Shown: piece by piece, positions 14,424 to 22,678 of the stretch
Layout of the letters: each line of letters begins with the position of its first letter
How positions within the stretch are numbered: position 1 is the stretch's first letter
Assembly: GCA_027019175.1 (NCBI GenBank)
Contig: JALUXB010000049.1
Location: 1-46,071 of the forward strand
Direction: 5' to 3'
DNA from: Sulfurovum sp.
GTDB taxonomy: Bacteria > Campylobacterota > Campylobacteria > Campylobacterales > Sulfurovaceae
DNA length: 46,071 bases
Translations under genes and position numbers: made by a program
The notes under the pieces: model-generated
What the model saw: the letters and a program-made list of their open reading frames with translations, nothing else
Told to the model about the DNA's origin: nothing
The model's database searches: none

Positions 14424-15788
14424 ATGAAGGCACTGATAGATTTTTTTACACCACACGATCAGTTTGAAACACATGAATGGATATTGAAACATCAGATTTT
14501 TGCACTTTTGATGATTTCATTCTTTTTTGGACTGGGTGTACTCTGCTTTGCTCCAGTCAGAATTTTACAAGAAAATCTGATTGTCGGTATCAGTCAGTTG
14601 CTATTGGGACTTTTTATGCTTTCCGGTTTTTTTCTGTTACGGAAGAACAAAAAGTTCTATGCCCACTATGCACTTGTGTTTATGATTCTTTTTTTCCTCT
14701 ATACCTGGCTCATTTTTTTTAAAGTACCGCAGAATCATCTCAATATCCTGTGGGTTATCGCTGCACCTATTTTGATCTTCTTTTTTTTGAACCGTACTGG
14801 CGGCATTGTTATGTTTGTACTGGTGACACTTTTTATTATATACCTTATTTTGAGTGGATATCCCTATACCATGGCAGAGTTCATCACACTTATCGGTGCT
14901 TTTCTCATAACGACATTTGTCATGTATATATATGAAAGGGTAAAAGATGGGGAAAAAGCATTGATGGAAGCATATGCGGCACAACTTTCCCATGAGGTAG
15001 AAGAGAAAACTGCCGAATTGACAATGCTCAACAGCCATTTGCAGCAGCGCATAAACAGGGAAGTAAAGAAGCAGATAGAGCAGGAACAGATGCTTCTGCA
15101 TCAATACAGAATGGCACGTCTTGGCGAAATGACCGATGCCATTGCCCACCAGTGGCGACAGCCCCTGATGCATATCAATGCCCATTTGCTTGATCTTGAA
15201 ACCCAGCTTGACAGGAATGACAGTGTACCTCCAACGACAGTCATGAAAAAAATTGATGACATTGCGTCAATTACGCTGCAAATGTCTGAAACCATTGAAG
15301 ATTTTCGTCATCTTTTCGATACACAGACAGAACCCGAAAATGTGCAGGTTTATGAACTTTTTAAAGAACTTGAAACAATGCTGCATTACCGTTTAAAAGA
15401 GATAGAACTGCTGATTGTCTGTGAAGAGGATGTTTGGGTACGGATTCCCAAAAATATGTTGCTTCAGGTACTTGTTGCCGTTGTGGTCAATGCACTCGAA
15501 GTATTTGTTTTAAGGAAAATTCCATCTCCAAAACTGATACTTGAATGTCGCCAAGAGGGAAGAAGGGCTCTATTTTCAGTAACAGATAATGCCGGAGGTA
15601 TTGAAGCGAAGGCGCTTTCTTCACTGTTTGATCCATACTTTACCACGAAAAAACACGATGGGGGTACGGGATTGGGGCTCTATATTGCAAAAATTATTGT
15701 AGAGCGGCAGCTTGAAGGAAAGATCACAGCAGAAAATGTCGGGAAAGGCGCATCTTTTACAATCTTCCTCCCAATGTCAAAGCAATGA
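14424..15788 (+). CDS. Membrane sensor histidine kinase (complete)
   Basis: A 454-residue kinase. Six hydrophobic helices cover residues 22–170 with short loops, so the sensor is membrane-embedded rather than periplasmic. A coiled coil (175–225) leads to the DHp helix with phospho-His242 in AIAHQWRQPL, an H-box typical of Campylobacterota. The ATPase domain follows: VVNALEVFV (N-box), VTDNAGGIE (G1), and GGTGLGLYIAK (G2). It ends at 454 without receiver. No clear ribosome site precedes ATG 14424. The next gene is a paralogue without ATPase domain, followed by a response regulator, so this kinase probably supplies phosphate to that pair. Confidence 0.88.
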   Translation: MKALIDFFTPHDQFETHEWILKHQIFALLMISFFFGLGVLCFAPVRILQENLIVGISQLLLGLFMLSGFFLLRKNKKFYAHYALVFMILFFLYTWLIFFKVPQNHLNILWVIAAPILIFFFLNRTGGIVMFVLVTLFIIYLILSGYPYTMAEFITLIGAFLITTFVMYIYERVKDGEKALMEAYAAQLSHEVEEKTAELTMLNSHLQQRINREVKKQIEQEQMLLHQYRMARLGEMTDAIAHQWRQPLMHINAHLLDLETQLDRNDSVPPTTVMKKIDDIASITLQMSETIEDFRHLFDTQTEPENVQVYELFKELETMLHYRLKEIELLIVCEEDVWVRIPKNMLLQVLVAVVVNALEVFVLRKIPSPKLILECRQEGRRALFSVTDNAGGIEAKALSSLFDPYFTTKKHDGGTGLGLYIAKIIVERQLEGKITAENVGKGASFTIFLPMSKQ

Positions 15789-15805
15789 TTACACTCTGTT
15801 ACACT
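15789..15805 (+). promoter_or_regulatory. TTACACT direct repeat before truncated kinase
   Basis: TTACACT at 15789–15795 and again at 15799–15805, a 10-bp period, starts right after the stop codon of the first kinase and 32 bp before the GTG start of the second. The same heptamer occurs three times at 17543–17570. It is a likely binding site for the OmpR-type regulator encoded at 16783, giving autoregulation. Confidence 0.6.
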
Positions 15806-15836
15806 TTTATGAAATAGTAAAGATGAAGGAGATCCT

Positions 15837-16790
15837 GTGTATCGATTCTCAAAGCTGAAAACCTGTCTCTTCTCTACTGTACCGCAGCCGGTCATCCGCT
15901 ACAAAGTGATTACATTGCTGATCATTGCTTTGGCAATAGGGATTTATATTTCAATTTTTGGAATTTACCGGATTTCACAGGGACGGGTGATTGTCGGCAG
16001 TTCTGAGCTTAGTCTCGGTATTTTCTTTCTGATAGGCTTTTTTTTCTTACGAAAAGATCAACGCTTTTATTTGCCTATAGCACGGATTTTTTTTGTTTTG
16101 GTGTATATTCTGATGATCATATTGACACTTTATATTCCCGAAGAACGTACCCATATTTTGTGGGTGCCGGCCGTAATGGTGCTGATCTTCTTCTTGCTCG
16201 ATGCCAAAGGAGGACTGCTCTTTTTGGGTGGCTATCTGTTGTTTATTCTCTACCTTATCGTGGCGGGGTATGACTACACTGTAACAGAGTATATCACCTG
16301 GAGTGTCTCGCTTGTTTCCATGGCACTGGTACTTCTGTTTTACGAAAAAGTAAAAGCGGATGAGAGTATTTTATTGCAGGAACAGGCGCAGAAACTCAAG
16401 GCTGAGGTACGAAAAAAGGAAGAAGATATCGATCATTACGAAACTGCGCTGCAGCAGAGCCGGGCAGCCATTGAACAGCTTCAGCATGCAATGGAGAAAC
16501 ACGCCTCGGAAGATGCCGTGATGCGGCAGCAGTGCCGCATCGAAAGTATGCAGCAGATGCTGGATGAGATAGCCCACCGGTGGCGGCAGCCTTTAATGCA
16601 TATTAATGCATTGATCATGAACCTTTCACATACGCTCAATGAACAGAAAAACCTGCATGAAGTTGAAATACAGGTCGATCAGATTGTTGAATTGACTGCC
16701 CAAATGTCAGACACCATTGAAGAGTTTAGAGTACTTTTCGATGATGGCAAGCAGAGTGAAACAAAGGATGCAAGGAGTTCAGATGCTTGA
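15837..16790 (+). CDS. Histidine-kinase paralogue lacking the ATPase domain
   Basis: A 317-residue protein that parallels the upstream kinase: six membrane helices over residues 20–168, a long coiled coil (175–235), and a DHp helix pair with His247 in EIAHRWRQPLMHINAL, up to DTIEEFRVLF. Here it stops after 15 more residues; the whole HATPase domain is missing, although the H-box is intact. It starts at GTG 15837 behind AAGGAGAT. The last 8 bp overlap the response-regulator gene. It could be phosphorylated by the complete kinase as a heterodimer, or act as a membrane phosphotransfer protein. No leftover ATPase sequence follows in any frame, so it is not a fresh frameshift. Confidence 0.8.
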   Translation: MYRFSKLKTCLFSTVPQPVIRYKVITLLIIALAIGIYISIFGIYRISQGRVIVGSSELSLGIFFLIGFFFLRKDQRFYLPIARIFFVLVYILMIILTLYIPEERTHILWVPAVMVLIFFLLDAKGGLLFLGGYLLFILYLIVAGYDYTVTEYITWSVSLVSMALVLLFYEKVKADESILLQEQAQKLKAEVRKKEEDIDHYETALQQSRAAIEQLQHAMEKHASEDAVMRQQCRIESMQQMLDEIAHRWRQPLMHINALIMNLSHTLNEQKNLHEVEIQVDQIVELTAQMSDTIEEFRVLFDDGKQSETKDARSSDA

Positions 16791-17472
16791 AGCACTCAAA
16801 TCGAAAACCATTCTTTATGTAGAAGATGAAATGCAGATACAAAAAAGTGTCGGAGACTATCTGCGTAACTATTTTGACACTGTGTTTGTCGCAGACGATG
16901 GTCAGGAAGCACTGGAGAGTTACCGAAAATACCATCCGGATGTTATTCTGCTTGATATCAATCTGCCAAAACGGGACGGACTTTCTGTCGCCAGGGAGAT
17001 CAGGGAGAAAGACGGAAAAACGAAGATCGTGATGCTAACAGCCCATACAGAGAAAGAGAAGCTGCTTGCTGCAACGGAGCTGAACCTCTGTAAGTATCTT
17101 GTCAAGCCGGTGACACCGAGACACTTTAAAGAGACACTGCTGCTGCTGGCCGAGAAGATTATTTCGGAAAACGAAAACAGTGAAGTTGCCGTACTGGCAC
17201 CCCAATGTTACTGGAATGAAACAACTCAGACACTCTGGCTGGAAGGTTCACCTGTAGAACTGTCGTATAAAGAGCGGAAACTCATATGCCTTTTCCTGGA
17301 AAAGCGCCGGCAGCGAATTGCTTACGAGGATATTATGGTTGCACTATGGGATGATGCACTCGATCGTAAAATCTCTGTTAACTCTGTAAAAAACCAGGTC
17401 AGCGGTCTGCGAAAAAAAGTACCGGTGTTGAATATCGAAAGCGTGTATGGCATTGGCTATATTATGAACTGA
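16783..17472 (+). CDS. OmpR-family response regulator
   Basis: A 229-residue regulator. The receiver is canonical: VEDE acidic pair, phospho-Asp in VILLDINLP, Thr in MLTAH, Lys in YLVKPV. The winged-helix output domain follows (LSYKERKLICLFLEKR and KNQVSGLRKKVP). Start ATG 16783 has AAGGAG 6 bp ahead and overlaps the truncated kinase by 8 bp, so translation is coupled. TTACACT repeats in front of its own operon and of the downstream lipoprotein gene are its likely targets. Confidence 0.9.
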   Translation: MLEALKSKTILYVEDEMQIQKSVGDYLRNYFDTVFVADDGQEALESYRKYHPDVILLDINLPKRDGLSVAREIREKDGKTKIVMLTAHTEKEKLLAATELNLCKYLVKPVTPRHFKETLLLLAEKIISENENSEVAVLAPQCYWNETTQTLWLEGSPVELSYKERKLICLFLEKRRQRIAYEDIMVALWDDALDRKISVNSVKNQVSGLRKKVPVLNIESVYGIGYIMN

Positions 17473-17542
17473 ATTTAAAAAGCGAAAATTGACTCATTAT
17501 TTGCTTCGCATGATTATTAAAACAGTTTAAAACATTGCAAAC

Positions 17543-17570
17543 TTACACTATTATTACACTTCATTACACT
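17543..17570 (+). promoter_or_regulatory. Triple TTACACT direct repeat before lipoprotein gene
   Basis: TTACACT occurs at 17543–17549, 17554–17560 and 17564–17570 (periods 11 and 10 bp). A -10-like CATACT follows at 17578–17583, 30 bp ahead of the lipoprotein ATG. The tandem array matches OmpR-type activator sites and repeats the pair at 15789. Confidence 0.62.
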
Positions 17571-17612
17571 TTTCTTGCATACTGGACATATCAAAATATA
17601 AAAGGATATATC

Positions 17613-18341
17613 ATGAAAAAGACAGTCTTAACGGTTTTATTGGTCTGCGGTACGCTTATATTGAGCGGATGTGGTGAAAAACCTTTTGCGGGAGATGGAG
17701 AATTTACAGTCAATAATGATGACGCAACAGTGGCACAGGGGCAGAGTGTCGTCATCGATATGCTTGCAAACGATACGTACGATCCGGCTCCAGGTGAACA
17801 TAGTATGCAAATTGTTCTTGATGCGATCTCTGACCCGAGTGCGTTGCAAAAGGGCACGGCTGTCATCAACAGTGACAATCGTACCGTTACCTATACTGCG
17901 AATGCGGGTGAGTCAGGTGATGAGACCTTTTTTTACTCTGCACATGCTACAGGACAAAAAGATGACGGCAACGGAGGGTCAAATCCTTTTTTGACAATCT
18001 CAAAGGAGGGTACTGTGACTGTACACATTACCGATGTGCCAAATGGGCAACCTGTAGCAGACTCCCAGACTGTGGAGATAGATTGTAATGTAGCGGCTCA
18101 GCCTACTGTCGATATAGTACTTAGCGGCAGTGATCCCGAAAATGAACCTCTTACATATGAAATTGTCACGAATCCGGTATATGGTACGCTCTCGCCGGTG
18201 AATGGAAATCAGGTTACCTACAGTGCGGATGGGTCGTTGTGTGCATCAGGTACAAATGATCAGTTTACCTTCCGTGTATCTGACGGATTACAGTATTCGG
18301 CAGAGGCCAATGTAACAGTCGTACCTGTCAATGCACCTTGA
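17613..18341 (+). CDS. Lipoprotein with two cadherin/Ig-like domains
   Basis: A 242-residue lipoprotein. Signal MKKTVLTVLLVCGTLILSGC carries the lipobox LSGC, so the mature N-terminal Cys20 is acylated. Two beta-sandwich repeats follow: residues 28–140 (DDATVAQGQSVVIDMLAND, a Big_9/tandem-Ig start) and 145–242 (GQPVADSQTVEIDCN, then SDPENEPLTYEIV). These are extracellular adhesion-type domains with possible Ca2+ sites (D-P-E-N-E-P). ATG 17613 follows AAAGGATAT. Probably the target gene of the adjacent two-component system. Confidence 0.78.
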   Translation: MKKTVLTVLLVCGTLILSGCGEKPFAGDGEFTVNNDDATVAQGQSVVIDMLANDTYDPAPGEHSMQIVLDAISDPSALQKGTAVINSDNRTVTYTANAGESGDETFFYSAHATGQKDDGNGGSNPFLTISKEGTVTVHITDVPNGQPVADSQTVEIDCNVAAQPTVDIVLSGSDPENEPLTYEIVTNPVYGTLSPVNGNQVTYSADGSLCASGTNDQFTFRVSDGLQYSAEANVTVVPVNAP

Positions 18342-18349
18342 GGCAGCAT

Positions 18350-18367
18350 AGGGGGCGTGTGCCCCTG
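18350..18367. repeat. Small GC hairpin, REP-like
   Basis: AGGGGGC-GTGT-GCCCCTG forms a short stem (18352–18356 with 18361–18365) in the 40-bp gap between the convergent lipoprotein and sppA genes. It begins with TAGGG like the hairpins at 22128 and 29525. No T-run follows, so it is not a standard terminator. Confidence 0.45.
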
Positions 18368-18381
18368 AATGTTTTCTTCTC

Positions 18382-19236
18382 TTACAACTCCGCCTTCAAG
18401 CCGTAAAAATAGCTCTGTAGCTGAAAGAGTGCCTTGGAGGTCAGCTTTTCTACGAACGATTCAAGTTTGTCTTTTTTCTTCCAGCGTGGGTGCTTTACAT
18501 GTGCAGCTTTGATGAGAGTACTTTCCGCATCGCTTTTTGTGCCTACCGTATCGATGAGACCGACATTTTTGGCGCGTGAAGCGAGGAAAATGTGGGCATT
18601 GGCGTAGCTGTCTGAAGCATTGATGTCAAGGTGGCGGGCTTTGGCGACATCGCTGACAAAGAGTGTATAGGTGTCTTTGGTCACACGTTCGAGTTCCGCG
18701 CGTTCATAGGGGGTCCATTTGCGTGTGAACGTACCTGCTTCCTTGTATTTACCCTCTTTGACGATCTGCGGTTGGACGCCGATTTTGTCGAGCAGTTGTT
18801 TGATGTCGGCACTCTCCATAATGACACCGATGGAGCCTACGATGGCACCTGGGTTGGCGATGATTTTCTGTGCATAGATGCTGGCGTAGTAGCTGCCGCT
18901 TGCCATGATGCCCGATGCGTAGGCGATGACCGGTTTTTTCTTTTGCAGATTTCTGATGGCATAGCTGATCTCGATGGAAGGCGGTACAGCACCGCCGGGA
19001 GAGTTGACGTTGAACAGTACGCCTTTAATGGCATTGTCTTTGGCTGCCGCATTGATCTGTTTGACGATCTTTTCAGAACTCATAATGGGGCCGAAAAGTT
19101 TGATCTCCTGCAAGTTCGGTTTTTTCAAAGGCGCTTCTGCCGATGGCATGAAGACCAGTATCAAAATAAGCAGAAAAAGCAGCCCTTTAAAGTGATCGCC
19201 GATCCACTTGAGTGTGTCGCTGAATTTTTTAAACAT
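18382..19236 (-). CDS. sppA: Signal peptide peptidase SppA
   Basis: A 284-residue inner-membrane serine protease of the short (67K-independent) SppA type. One N-terminal membrane helix (GLLFLLILILVFMPS) anchors it. The protease fold shows INAAAKDNAIKGVLFNVNSPGG, the nucleophile Ser in GIMASGSYYAS, and the catalytic Lys in GKYKEAGTF. It cleaves leftover signal peptides in the membrane. Start ATG 19236 follows GGAGAG and overlaps the upstream deaminase stop by 8 bp. The pairing with mqnX is conserved in Campylobacter. Confidence 0.93.
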   Translation of the reverse strand: MFKKFSDTLKWIGDHFKGLLFLLILILVFMPSAEAPLKKPNLQEIKLFGPIMSSEKIVKQINAAAKDNAIKGVLFNVNSPGGAVPPSIEISYAIRNLQKKKPVIAYASGIMASGSYYASIYAQKIIANPGAIVGSIGVIMESADIKQLLDKIGVQPQIVKEGKYKEAGTFTRKWTPYERAELERVTKDTYTLFVSDVAKARHLDINASDSYANAHIFLASRAKNVGLIDTVGTKSDAESTLIKAAHVKHPRWKKKDKLESFVEKLTSKALFQLQSYFYGLKAEL

Positions 19237-20452
19237 ACATCTCTCCTTCAATATATACGCTGTCAACCTCTCTGGTGTGCAGAATGGTCCACAGGGCGAT
19301 CTCTTCGGTACGTCTTGGAAGTTCGGGCAGTGTTACCAGTGCGAAGTCGGCGTAGTTCCCGACTTTCAGAGAGCCGCACTCAAGCTGGAGCGCTTCTGCT
19401 GCATCGGAGGTAACGGACTTGATGAGTTTGAGGGCAAACTCCTGTAGAGGTGCTTTATGGTGAAGCATTAGTGCGGCCCGGAACTCATCGAAGATGCTGA
19501 GTGAATCGTTAGAGCTGAGTCCGTCTGTCGCGATGGTATAGGGAATGTCAAGGGCATGTAGCTTCTCGACAGCAAGGCGTCCTACGCCAAGGTAGCGGTT
19601 GGAACGCGGGCAGTGGGCGATGGTGTGTCCTTTTTCTTTGATGTGCGCAAGCTCTTCGTCGTTGGCCTGGACACAGTGGACAAAGTGGGTAGGGTAGGTA
19701 TCGAAAGCATTAAGGAACTCTTCGATGGTCGTTACCGGTGTGGAGGTGTTGAAGAATTTTTCGAAAAAGGCTTTGAACTCCCCGCTGCCCTTTTCCAGCC
19801 ACTCCCGCTCTGCGGCTGACTCGAGAAAGTGTGCGGTAAGCGGCATCTTATGTTGTTTGGCAAGGGTCACTGCACGCTGAAGGATGACCGGATGGACAGA
19901 GTAAGGGGAATGGACGGCAACAGCAGGAATAATGCGGCTATCGGGCTCGCAGCTTTGTGATGCTTTGACACGCTCTAAAAAATCGTTGTAGAGCATGTCT
20001 GCATACTGGGCATTGGATCCGATGAGTTCATTGAAGAAGACCACACGCTGGGCAGCTTCTTCACACACTTCAAGCTCTGTACCGAAACTGGAGATGGCAC
20101 CAAACGTGGTGATGCCCGAGCGCAGCATCTGGTCGCACTCTTTTTGCATCATGGTATTGTCGCATTCCTGAAGCAGATCGTCACGGTGCTCAATGACCGA
20201 GTCAAGCCACGGCATGAAGGAACCGTATTTGAGTGACGTAATGTTCGCGGAGAACTCCAGATGGACATGGGTATTGATGAAACCGGGGTAGAGAACGGTG
20301 TAGGGCTTGGCACGTACAAGCGTTGCCTCGGGGTAGGTTTCAAGCAGTTTTTCAGGCAGGTCGACCGCTTGAATGCGGCTGTCGAACGCGATGGCGAGAT
20401 TTTCAACAAATCGGCCGTCAATATAGAGATAGTCTGCAATGATGATCTTCAT
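19229..20452 (-). CDS. mqnX: Aminofutalosine deaminase, amidohydrolase family
   Basis: A 407-residue amidohydrolase of the chlorohydrolase/SsnA group. Metal ligands are visible: HxH in NTHVHLEF, His in LTAHFLES, and Asp in IATDGLSSND; VAVHSPYSVH is also conserved. In Campylobacter the protein at this locus (Cj0067) deaminates 6-amino-6-deoxyfutalosine in the futalosine route to menaquinone, and the matching neighbours sppA and aroQ support that function here. ATG 20452 has AAGGAA ahead; the open frame continues far upstream but is non-coding there. It is co-transcribed with sppA. Confidence 0.85.
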   Translation of the reverse strand: MKIIIADYLYIDGRFVENLAIAFDSRIQAVDLPEKLLETYPEATLVRAKPYTVLYPGFINTHVHLEFSANITSLKYGSFMPWLDSVIEHRDDLLQECDNTMMQKECDQMLRSGITTFGAISSFGTELEVCEEAAQRVVFFNELIGSNAQYADMLYNDFLERVKASQSCEPDSRIIPAVAVHSPYSVHPVILQRAVTLAKQHKMPLTAHFLESAAEREWLEKGSGEFKAFFEKFFNTSTPVTTIEEFLNAFDTYPTHFVHCVQANDEELAHIKEKGHTIAHCPRSNRYLGVGRLAVEKLHALDIPYTIATDGLSSNDSLSIFDEFRAALMLHHKAPLQEFALKLIKSVTSDAAEALQLECGSLKVGNYADFALVTLPELPRRTEEIALWTILHTREVDSVYIEGEMYV

Positions 20453-20468
20453 GGTGTCACTTTCCTTG

Positions 20469-20478
20469 GGTTTAAACC
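20469..20478. repeat. GGTTTAAACC palindrome between divergent genes
   Basis: A perfect 10-bp palindrome sits in the 75-bp gap between divergent mqnX and aroQ. It could be an operator, but its position close to the mqnX ribosome site is the only support. Confidence 0.25.
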
Positions 20479-20527
20479 TATTTGGATAAAATAATAGCGA
20501 AAATAATACAATAAGAAGGTAGTAATA

Positions 20528-21016
20528 ATGAAAATAGTTGTAATCCAGGGACCAAACCTCAATATGCTCGGTGTCAGAGACCAGAATGTCTATGGACCGA
20601 TGAAACTTGAAGATATTCATGCGCAGATGAAAGGGTTCGCCGAGCAGAACAAAGTTGAGATCGAATTTTTCCAGAGCAACCTCGAAGGTGAAATCGTTGA
20701 CCATATTCAGGAATGTATGGGAGATGCCGACGGTATCATCATCAACCCTGCAGCCTACACACACACTTCTATTGCGATCCGTGATGCGCTTGCGGCAGTG
20801 AAGATCCCGGCGATCGAAGTACACCTGAGCAATATTCATGCAAGAGAAGAGTTCAGACACACTTCCCTCACCGCACCGGTATGTGCAGGACAGATTGTCG
20901 GTATGGGACCGTTCGGATACCACCTTGCGATGATCGGCATGCTGGAGATCTTCAATCAGGTCAATGCAATGCGTCAGGCGCAGCAGCAGGCACAGGAAGC
21001 TGCACAGCAGCAGTAA
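20528..21016 (+). CDS. aroQ: 3-dehydroquinate dehydratase, type II
   Basis: A 162-residue type II dehydroquinase, third step of the shikimate pathway, cytoplasmic dodecamer in known members. Family landmarks: [17 protein letters not shown] at the start with the lid Arg and Tyr, [29 protein letters not shown] with the catalytic His, and [10 protein letters not shown]. The last 14 residues form an Ala/Gln-only tail ([14 protein letters not shown]) beyond the usual end, encoded by a CAG-rich stretch. ATG 20528 follows AAGGTAG. It is divergent from mqnX. Confidence 0.95.
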   Translation: MKIVVIQGPNLNMLGVRDQNVYGPMKLEDIHAQMKGFAEQNKVEIEFFQSNLEGEIVDHIQECMGDADGIIINPAAYTHTSIAIRDALAAVKIPAIEVHLSNIHAREEFRHTSLTAPVCAGQIVGMGPFGYHLAMIGMLEIFNQVNAMRQAQQQAQEAAQQQ

Positions 21017-21085
21017 GCATCCTGCTCTTTAAATAACAGGAGGTACGACTGTGCCTCTTGACTCTCCCCCTTTTGAAGGTAACCT

Positions 21086-22105
21086 ATGAACTACATGCTC
21101 AAAGACGAAAATGCCATCTATTATGAATGCGGCTACAGCTGTGACAATGCACTTTACCTGCGTTTGGGAAAAGAGGCATGGTTTCTGACAGACAGCCGCT
21201 ACACACTCGATGCCCAAAGCAATGTACGCGGTGCCAAAGTGGTTATAGTACGCAACCTCTACGAAAAGGCTGCCCATATACTCTCCTCAAGCAGGGTAAA
21301 AAAGGTGCTGTTCGACCCCAAAGAGTGGAGTGTCTACGGTTTTGAGACGATAAAAAGCAAATGCAAAGTGAAGTTCGTTGCCGAGCCGGACTTTTCACAC
21401 AAAAAGCGCATCATCAAAACCGAAGAGGAGCTTGTACTGCTTGCCAAAGCGGCAAAACTGGGTGCCAAGGCGTTCAAAACCTTTGCAAAAGCGGTACAGA
21501 AAGAGGGATTTGGCAAAGATGAGTATGTACTCACCTACATGGCCAAGGGTGCGCTTGGCGGATATGGGAAGTACGACCTCAGTTTCGACCCTATTGTTGC
21601 CATCAATGCCAATGCGGCAAAACCGCATGCCACGCCGACAAAGAAAAAGCTCAAAAAAGGTGACTTGCTGCTGGTTGATGCAGGGCTGAAGTACAAACGC
21701 TACTGCTCCGACCGTACCAGAACGGTTTTTGCTGATGAAAAATTTGCCTTTAAAACCAGGCAGCACTTTTCGAAAAAGAAAATTCAAAAAGCGTACGATA
21801 CAGTCTTGAAAGCGCATGACAATGCCATTGTAAAGGCGCAGAGCGGTATGAAAGCCAAAGAGATCGATGCACTGACACGCACCATCATCGAAAAGGCAGG
21901 TTTCGGGGAGTATTTCGTCCACTCCACCGGACATGGTGTAGGGCTTGACATTCATGAGATGCCCTATATCGCATCCAAGTCCGAAACCGTCATCGAGGAC
22001 GGCATGGTTTTTACCATAGAGCCGGGTATTTACATCCCCGGAGAGTTTGGTATCCGCATTGAAGATATGGTCGCGATAGTCAATGGCAAAGCGAAAGTCC
22101 TTTAA
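21086..22105 (+). CDS. M24 metallopeptidase, Xaa-Pro aminopeptidase type
   Basis: A 339-residue M24B enzyme (PepP/PepQ-like). An N-terminal creatinase-like domain (1–115) is followed by the pita-bread domain with the five metal ligands visible: Asp in LLVDAGL, Asp in YCSDRTRT, His in HSTGHGVGLDIHE, Glu in FTIEPGI and Glu in IRIEDMV. It removes N-terminal residues ahead of proline or cuts dipeptides with C-terminal proline. It lies between aroQ and folK, 69 bp after aroQ. Confidence 0.92.
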   Translation: MNYMLKDENAIYYECGYSCDNALYLRLGKEAWFLTDSRYTLDAQSNVRGAKVVIVRNLYEKAAHILSSSRVKKVLFDPKEWSVYGFETIKSKCKVKFVAEPDFSHKKRIIKTEEELVLLAKAAKLGAKAFKTFAKAVQKEGFGKDEYVLTYMAKGALGGYGKYDLSFDPIVAINANAAKPHATPTKKKLKKGDLLLVDAGLKYKRYCSDRTRTVFADEKFAFKTRQHFSKKKIQKAYDTVLKAHDNAIVKAQSGMKAKEIDALTRTIIEKAGFGEYFVHSTGHGVGLDIHEMPYIASKSETVIEDGMVFTIEPGIYIPGEFGIRIEDMVAIVNGKAKVL

Positions 22106-22127
22106 TCAGGTAATAGGTAGCAGGGAG

Positions 22128-22148
22128 TAGGGTGCGTAACCACGCACC
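22128..22148. repeat. TAGGGTGC hairpin, REP-like
   Basis: TAG then GGTGCGT (22131–22137), loop AACC, ACGCACC (22142–22148): a 7-bp perfect stem after the M24 gene. The same TAGGGTGC…GCACCAA form appears at 29525–29550. There is no T-run, so it is more like a REP/RAYT-type palindromic repeat than a terminator. Confidence 0.55.
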
Positions 22149-22177
22149 AAACAAACAGTAAACAGGCAAAGCAGGAA

Positions 22178-22678
22178 ATGATGGTAAAAAGAAAAAAGCT
22201 CAATGATACACTGACATTGATTTTTACGCCCCATTTTCCCTATAATGCAAAAAGAAAAAGAAAAAAGCGTCACAGGGTACTGCTGGGTATCGGCGGGAAT
22301 GTCGGTGATGTGCTGCGGCGTTTTGAGCATCTTTTTGTCTTTTTTGAACGCAGTCCACTGATAGACATTGTCGAAACAGCGCCCATACTGAAGAATCCTC
22401 CATTTGGCTATTTGGAGCAGGATGATTTTTTAAATACGCTGATCCTGGTCGAAACAGAACTTTCTGCCCAAGCGCTGCTGCGCTATGTATTGCATGCGGA
22501 GAAGCGGTTTGGCAGAAAGCGGCTTTTTAAAGACGGGCCGAGAACACTTGATATCGATATAATATTTTACGACACGGCAAGTGTAGAGAGTGAAAGACTG
22601 ACGCTGCCGCATCCGGGATGGATGCAGCGGCCATCGGTACTGATACCGCTTGCGATGATGAAAAAGGCAGTAGTATGA
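22178..22678 (+). CDS. folK: HPPK, folate biosynthesis
   Basis: A 166-residue 2-amino-4-hydroxy-6-hydroxymethyldihydropteridine pyrophosphokinase. After a basic N-terminal extension of about 35 residues come GIGGNVGD (substrate loop), PILKNPPFGYLEQDDFLNT, and the signature FKDGPRTLDIDIIFYD with the Mg-binding Asp pair, then LPHPGWMQRPSVLIPL. ATG 22178 or 22181 can serve. The stop overlaps flhF (ATGA). The folK–flhF pairing is conserved in Campylobacter. Confidence 0.93.
   Translation: MMVKRKKLNDTLTLIFTPHFPYNAKRKRKKRHRVLLGIGGNVGDVLRRFEHLFVFFERSPLIDIVETAPILKNPPFGYLEQDDFLNTLILVETELSAQALLRYVLHAEKRFGRKRLFKDGPRTLDIDIIFYDTASVESERLTLPHPGWMQRPSVLIPLAMMKKAVV

Noticed and set aside
15837-16790. Truncated kinase as a frameshift artefact
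   Set aside because: No ATPase motifs (N, G1, G2 boxes) occur in any frame after 16740; the response regulator starts there.
20453-20923. Long N-terminal extension of the aminofutalosine deaminase
   Set aside because: The extension overlaps aroQ on the other strand and has no family similarity; ATG 20452 has a ribosome site.
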